Part shown: piece after piece, positions 61,736 through 64,000 of the stretch
Position numbering within the stretch: the first letter of the stretch is position 1
Layout: each line of letters begins with the position of its first letter
Assembly: GCA_028622995.1 (NCBI GenBank)
Contig: JAJQJQ010000002.1
Location: forward strand, 6,448,001 to 6,512,000
Source: Panagrolaimus kolymaensis
Taxonomy: Eukaryota > Nematoda > Chromadorea > Rhabditida > Panagrolaimidae
DNA length: 64,000 bases
Direction of reading: 5' to 3'
Notes under the pieces: generated by a model
The model's database searches: none
The model's input: only the letters and a program-made list of their open reading frames with translations
What the model was told of the DNA's origin: nothing
Translations under genes and position numbers: made by a program

Positions 61736-63475
61736 TTAAATTTTAGTTGGAGGTATTTTAGCTCCAAACATAGCTTGTTGTCGTTCATAATATTTTTCAT
61801 TGCTTTCCATATTTTCAGCTTTAATAGCTTCAATCGTGCTCCAATTATTATTTTGACAACAAAGTTTGTTGACTTTATAAAGTCGAACTAAAGCGAAAAT
61901 ATGAGCAGTGAGATAATGCAAAATTATGGCTTCATTAACTGAAGCTAAAAGAGGGCGATATGTACTTTTTATAATCTGAAAAAAATAACTTTAATTAGTG
62001 CCAAATAAGATAAACAGGAAACTCACAAGTGGAATAACCAAAGTTCCAATACTTGAAACAACATAAGCAAAAAATAATCCAATAACAATTGGAAGTAAAG
62101 TATCCATAATTTTTATGGTTTCATTAATTTGAAATTTCATTGATAGCAAATTTCTTTGTTCATTATGTGAGAGATTCTTTCTACGAATCTTTCGAAATAA
62201 ATGTGCATTCCATAAACGAATAATTATAAAAATAAATATTAAAAGGAATTCACTGACAAGAAAAGAATAAACAACAATCTAAAAAAAATTTTGGTTTCAA
62301 TGTGTGAATTTTTCATTTGTGGTTTTTAAGCTTACAGCAAATCCATCTGCATTTTCACTATTCCTCGTTGAAGTATAAACCAACAATTCGTTAAAATTTG
62401 ATTTACTAAAGATAAGATAAAATTCAGCGATAGAAGCGACTGCGGTCTAAAAATTATGATTATGAATCAATTTATTTTCATGGAATATTCGGCAATAATT
62501 AATGTTCTTTTTTTATTTTTATTTTTTATGGCTTTTGTCTTATAATGCACAATCTATAAAATTAACTGCTGCCAATGCTTTTGACGACACAAAACCCTTG
62601 GCTTAATTTTGTTTAATTTTGTGACTTTTGATAAACACAAACGAGGAAACTAATACTATGATTATTTCAAAACTTTGATGATGAATAATTTTTAAAAGCA
62701 CTAACAAGCCACAAAATCACCAAAAATCAGAGATATTTTTTTCGTCTAGACTATAGTTTTTAATGTTTGATGAATTTCTTTTTAAATAATCAAGAGCTTA
62801 TTCATATCACTACAAGTTCCTAGTAGTCATGGACATGAGGTTTTGAATTTATGAAGCTAGTGAACTATAAAAGAAAAATGAATGGAACTTACAGTAAAAA
62901 TGATAACAAATGAAATTAATTTTGGATATGAACTTTTTTCATAATGCACCAAAAACACTGTACATAAAAGTCTTTCAATTGCAACCACAAAGAAGCAAAT
63001 TATTAAGGCAATTGATGGAATTACGACAAACATTCTCAATACAATTACAAGTAATGAAGGAGCCAAACGCTCACATGATGATTCAACTGTTTTTGATAAT
63101 CTGTAAAATTTTATTTAAAAAAAGTAATATTTTGGGAGACATTTTTTTGAGCTTTTACCGTATTAAATCATAAAAATATATTATTGTATAACCTCCACAC
63201 AACCAAATTAAAAATATTCTTATAAAATTGCATGTTAATGAAGCGTTCACATGTAAAGCAATTTTTAAACTATGACACTGAAAAAAAATTAGAATGGATG
63301 ATGAAATTTAACTACAAAAGGAAATATTTAAAAAAATTACTCTAGTAAAATATTCATAAATTACCAGCACTACTCCAATAAGAGTAATACATATTTTAAT
63401 AATTAAAACAATTTTGTAAGTGGAATAACTTGCGAGGTCTTCGACGTCTGTGCAAATAGCATTTGTGGAGGCCAT
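61736..63475 (-). CDS. Sre-like seven-helix chemoreceptor (6 exons, 346 residues)
   Basis: Exons 63365-63475, 63159-63277, 62893-63100, 62336-62446, 62027-62278 and 61736-61975 join in phase (0, 2, 0, 0, 0), giving 346 residues and TAA. The Met at 63475 (MASTNAICTDVED) opens the frame. Helix 3 ends VVAIERLLCTVFLVHYEKS, the ER....F...YE signature of Sre/Sra-superfamily receptors. The third intracellular loop has NEQRNLLSMKFQINETIKI, the LS.(K/R)(F/Y)Q..E stretch shared with Sre and Srb. Seven hydrophobic segments are present. It is distinct in sequence from the Srab-like neighbour, so the cluster mixes families rather than being one tandem expansion. Assignment is by motif. Confidence 0.85.
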
Positions 63476-64000
63476 GTGGGAGACGAACTCTGGAAAAGAT
63501 ATTAATATTTTTTACGATACTCATTTTTAAGACGCAAAATTTAATCAGGAAAAACAAATTCAGTGGATGAAAACCAAAAAACGGTCAGAATTCGTGAAAA
63601 TAAAAAAGAGGTAAAGGCTGAGATAAAATGAAAGTGGAAAGCCACGTTTTAAGAGTATTGAAAGAAACTTTGAAAGTATCAATTTTAATTCCAATAACTT
63701 TTATGAACCTAGCTCTTCAAAGATTAAGCAACTTCAAAAATAAAACTGTAATTTCAGAAATCAACAATTATTATTTAAAAGACATACTCAAAATAATAAT
63801 AATTACAAAACATTAATTTTACTATACGATATTTATAAATAATTATTATTTTTACTTGGGTACTACCTACATCCTTATTATAAATAATTTTTACAAAGAA
63901 GAAGTTGTAAAAAATAAATAGACCATCAAAAATCATTTACCACTATCACTTCCATCAAGGTTAAAAATTAAGACCGCGAGGAGGATGAGGATGTGATATT
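63476..64000. other. Upstream region of the Sre-like gene, no supported gene
   Basis: AT-rich. The plus frame at 63628-63816 has no supporting features. Confidence 0.45.

Overview
The window looks like nuclear DNA of a nematode. It is very AT-rich. The short introns (about 45-130 bp) end in TTTTTAG or TTTCAG, and several start codons sit just downstream of such an acceptor, which suggests spliced-leader trans-splicing. Three nematode-type seven-helix chemoreceptor genes are present, and the retroelement is an RTE-type non-LTR element. I cannot name the species. All gene models were assembled by hand from reading frames, splice signals and intron phase; no search was run.

Left region (1-10.9 kb). 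A small acidic-protein gene lies on the minus strand (604-2210). Next comes a satellite array with a unit of about 93 bp (about 2472-10790). The array is split inside a single monomer by two independent insertions. The first is a 5'-truncated RTE retrotransposon (3629-4738) with a 9-bp target duplication and an (AAAT)n tail. The second, 40 bp further on, is a 4,192-bp element (4779-8970) with 14-bp terminal inverted repeats starting CACTC, a TT duplication, and two divergent multi-exon genes of 310 and 531 codons that I do not recognise. This element is the best candidate in the window for an undescribed system: its ends are those of a cut-and-paste transposon, but I see no recognisable transposase.

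Middle region (11.7-46.4 kb). One very large minus-strand gene appears to fill about 34.6 kb. Twelve exons from 39.8 kb to 11.7 kb join with consistent phase and give about 1,440 codons of Pro/Gln/Ser-rich, scaffold-like protein with a KVRF sequence of the protein-phosphatase-1 docking type. Three further exons at 44.5-46.3 kb probably add an N-terminus, but their phase does not fit the 39.8-kb exon directly, so an exon is missing or there are alternative starts. The introns are long (7.3, 13.8 and 4.8 kb). The 13.8-kb intron carries a 173-bp hairpin MITE and a 1.43-kb foldback element whose two 360-bp arms each contain a tRNA-like sequence.

Right region (47-64 kb). A short non-autonomous LTR retrotransposon (47867-49611) has LTRs that read as identical. 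After about 5 kb of featureless AT-rich DNA come diverged relatives of the 93-bp satellite, in inverted orientation at 54.65-55.05 kb and direct orientation at 56.3-56.6 kb, flanking a 21-bp minisatellite. Then follow three chemoreceptor genes: Srab/Sra-like on minus (56701-58963), another serpentine receptor on plus (60605-61529), and Sre-like on minus (61736-63475).
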